From Methylobacterium mesophilicum (GTDB taxonomy: Bacteria > Pseudomonadota > Alphaproteobacteria > Rhizobiales > Beijerinckiaceae), in assembly GCF_022179445.1 (NCBI RefSeq), contig NZ_BPQU01000013.1, positions 62,001-126,000 on the forward strand: 64,000 nucleotides of DNA. The letters run 5' to 3'. A model generated the notes under the pieces. That model was given only the letters and a program-made list of their open reading frames with translations, was not told the DNA's origin and did no database searches. Shown here piece by piece: positions 62,643 through 64,000 of the stretch (positions are counted from its first letter, which is position 1; the number at the start of each line of letters is the position of its first letter). Made by a program: the position numbers and the translations under genes.

Positions 62643-63656
62643 CTACCGTTCCGTCAGCTTCATCTCGATCCGACGATTGCGGGCGTAGGCATCCTCGGTC
62701 GTGCCGGCGTCCAGCGGCTGGAACTCGCCGAAGGCTCCGGCCAGGAGATGTTGCGGCGGGATGCCCTTGCCGGCCAGGTACTGCACCACCGCGATGGCCC
62801 GGGCAGCCGAAAGCGCCCAGTTCGACGGGAACTGCGCGGTGGTGATCGGCCGCGCATCGGTGTGACCGTCGACCCGCAGGACCCAGGGTAGGTCCGCCGG
62901 GATCTGCCGGGCGAGGTCGGCGATGGCCCCGGCGATCCGGTCGAGTTCGGGGCCGGCCTCCGGCTTCAACGTCGCCGAGCCGCCGGGGAACAGCACCTCG
63001 GATTGCAGCACGAAACGGTCGCCGACCACCCGAATGTCCGGCCGGTTGCCGAGGATCTGGCGCAGGCGCCCGAAGAAGTCCGAGCGGTAGCGCGCCAGCT
63101 CCTGGACCTTCTGGGCCAGGGCTACGTTCAGCCGGCTGCCGAGTTCGGCGATCCGTACCTGCGATTCCCGGTCGCGGGTCTCGGAGGCCGCCAGCGCATC
63201 CTCGAGGGCCGCGAGCTGGCGGCGCATGGCGCTGATCTGCTCGTTCAGGAGATCGACCTGGGACAGGGCCCGCCTGGTCGCGCCGCGCTCGGTCTCCAGC
63301 TGCTTGTCGAGGGCGCCGGCGGCCCCCTGGCTCACGGTGGCGGCCTCCGCCTGGGACTTCGCTTGGTCGCGCTCGGCCTCGACGCCGGCGAGCGTGGTGC
63401 GGAGATTGCGGACCTCGTCCTCCTGGCCGCGGCGGTTCGAGCGCTCCAGCGCCAGGAGATCGGTGAGATCGGCGATCTGGCGGTTGAGCTTGACCAGCGT
63501 GGCGTCCCGCCCAGTCAATTCCTGCGACAGGAAGAACTGGCCGACCACGAACACCGTGAGCAGGAACACCACCGCCAGCAGCAGCGTCGCCAGCGCGTCG
63601 ACGTAGCCGGGCCAGACATTGAGGGGGCGCCGGGCGCGCGCTGCGGTCGAGGCCAC
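62643..63656 (-). CDS. OmpA/MotB-like peptidoglycan-binding protein with coiled coil
   Basis: 337 residues from GTG 63656, which shares one base with the stop of the upstream gene (TAGTG). One membrane helix near residues 20-40 (YVDALATLLLAVVFLLTVFV, as in MotB/TolR plug-helix proteins), a long coiled coil (about 50-190), then an OmpA-like domain (VLRVDGHTDARPITTAQFPS, NWALSAARAIAVVQYL, YARNRRIEMKL). It probably pairs with the MotA/ExbB-like protein upstream as an ion-driven unit anchored in the cell wall. Confidence 0.88.
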   Translation of the reverse strand: MASTAARARRPLNVWPGYVDALATLLLAVVFLLTVFVVGQFFLSQELTGRDATLVKLNRQIADLTDLLALERSNRRGQEDEVRNLRTTLAGVEAERDQAKSQAEAATVSQGAAGALDKQLETERGATRRALSQVDLLNEQISAMRRQLAALEDALAASETRDRESQVRIAELGSRLNVALAQKVQELARYRSDFFGRLRQILGNRPDIRVVGDRFVLQSEVLFPGGSATLKPEAGPELDRIAGAIADLARQIPADLPWVLRVDGHTDARPITTAQFPSNWALSAARAIAVVQYLAGKGIPPQHLLAGAFGEFQPLDAGTTEDAYARNRRIEMKLTER

Positions 63657-64000
63657 TACACCCGCTCCCGGCCGAGCCGGTCGAGGACTTGCTTCAGCTC
63701 GCGCTCGCGGCTCGCCTGAGCCTCGACCCAGTCGCGGATCATCTGCTGCTCGGCGCGCATGTGCTGGACGAGGCCCTGGATGCCCTCGGCGAGGTTGGTC
63801 ATGGCCAGCGTGGCGGCCCGGCCGCCCCCGCCCTCGGACACGATCGCGGTCAGGCGCTCGACCGCCTCCTTGAGATCCTGCGCACCGGCGGCGGCGACAG
63901 GCCGGACAGCGCCCGCCACCACCGGCTCGGAAGCGGTTCCGGACAGCAGCCAATCCTGCAATTCGTTGTGGAACCGAGCATGGGCCTGGCCGGCCTGCAG
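63656..64000 (-). CDS. MotA/TolQ/ExbB-like protein, C-terminal part (cut by window end)
   Basis: The C-terminal 114 residues are visible; the frame stays open to the window end. The visible part is helical and charged (DLKEAVERLTAIVSEGGGGR, MRDWVEA-type repeats), with an Arg/Glu-rich tail and no membrane helix. Its position directly before the MotB/OmpA-like gene, overlapping it by one base, points to the proton-channel partner that normally precedes this type of gene. The call rests mainly on context. Confidence 0.55.
   Translation of the reverse strand: MQAGQAHARFHNELQDWLLSGTASEPVVAGAVRPVAAAGAQDLKEAVERLTAIVSEGGGGRAATLAMTNLAEGIQGLVQHMRAEQQMIRDWVEAQASRERELKQVLDRLGRERV

Noticed and set aside
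1..64000. tRNA, rRNA, CRISPR arrays, insertion sequences, integrases or prophage genes
   Set aside because: No tRNA T-arm signature, regular repeat-spacer array, transposase motif or phage structural gene was seen by eye on either strand; a tRNAscan-SE and ISfinder run would settle it.

Overview
The window is high-G+C chromosomal DNA from an alphaproteobacterium, most likely Methylobacterium or Methylorubrum. Two features support this. One is the PqqA precursor peptides, whose sequence closely resembles the methylobacterial form I remember. The others are alphaproteobacterial markers: an RcdA/DUF1465 protein, a plant-type GshA, a Cys-free L31, and a Rhizobiales-type palindromic repeat. I see no rRNA, tRNA, CRISPR array, insertion sequence or prophage. 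Almost all of the window reads as stable chromosome, with a few accessory patches. Layout: 1-7275 is an extracellular polysaccharide locus (glycosyltransferases, two hexapeptide acyltransferases, a Wzx-like flippase and a secreted beta-helix protein). 7283-11592 is a mixed patch: an MFS carrier, a DHH phosphoesterase, a DUF4258/DUF2283 pair and a decayed MFS gene. 11582-13814 is the lptC-lptA-lptB lipopolysaccharide export operon. 14116-18039 holds htpG and kup. 18214-21619 is a tight nadA-nadB-nadC operon, with two palindromic sites on either side of its promoter. 21759-28314 holds an aldo/keto reductase, a three-subunit molybdenum aldehyde oxidoreductase of PaoABC type and an acyl-CoA ligase. 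28512-29882 is mgtE. 30258-30631 is a compact unit with two nearly identical tandem pqqA genes, a promoter in front and a strong terminator behind. 31026-36672 is mostly small proteins, enzymes and a cold-shock gene. 36688-40831 carries ubiA, rsmE and gshA. 40935-42788 holds two Tyr/Gly-rich secreted proteins, a TusA-like protein and a NudK-like Nudix hydrolase. 42925-48576 is a second exopolysaccharide locus (WecG-type transferase, GumC/Wzz-like protein, two GT4 enzymes, one with a GT2-like front). 48771-57647 covers CcdA, a hybrid histidine kinase, a membrane acyltransferase, a Tat-exported phosphoesterase, an L,D-transpeptidase and a PCu(A)C copper chaperone. 58107-64000 covers RcdA, a MetQ-like protein, L31, an MsbA-like ABC exporter and a MotB/MotA-like pair cut by the window end. 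The strongest points for follow-up are the orphan tandem pqqA pair (no pqqBCDE beside it), the two-operator control region of nadABC, a candidate CtrA box before rcdA, a hairpin over the htpG ribosome binding site, mutually exclusive hairpins in the 57.7 kb intergenic region, and repeated strong G+C hairpins without a U tract at gene ends. All family assignments come from reading motifs by eye; no database search was run.
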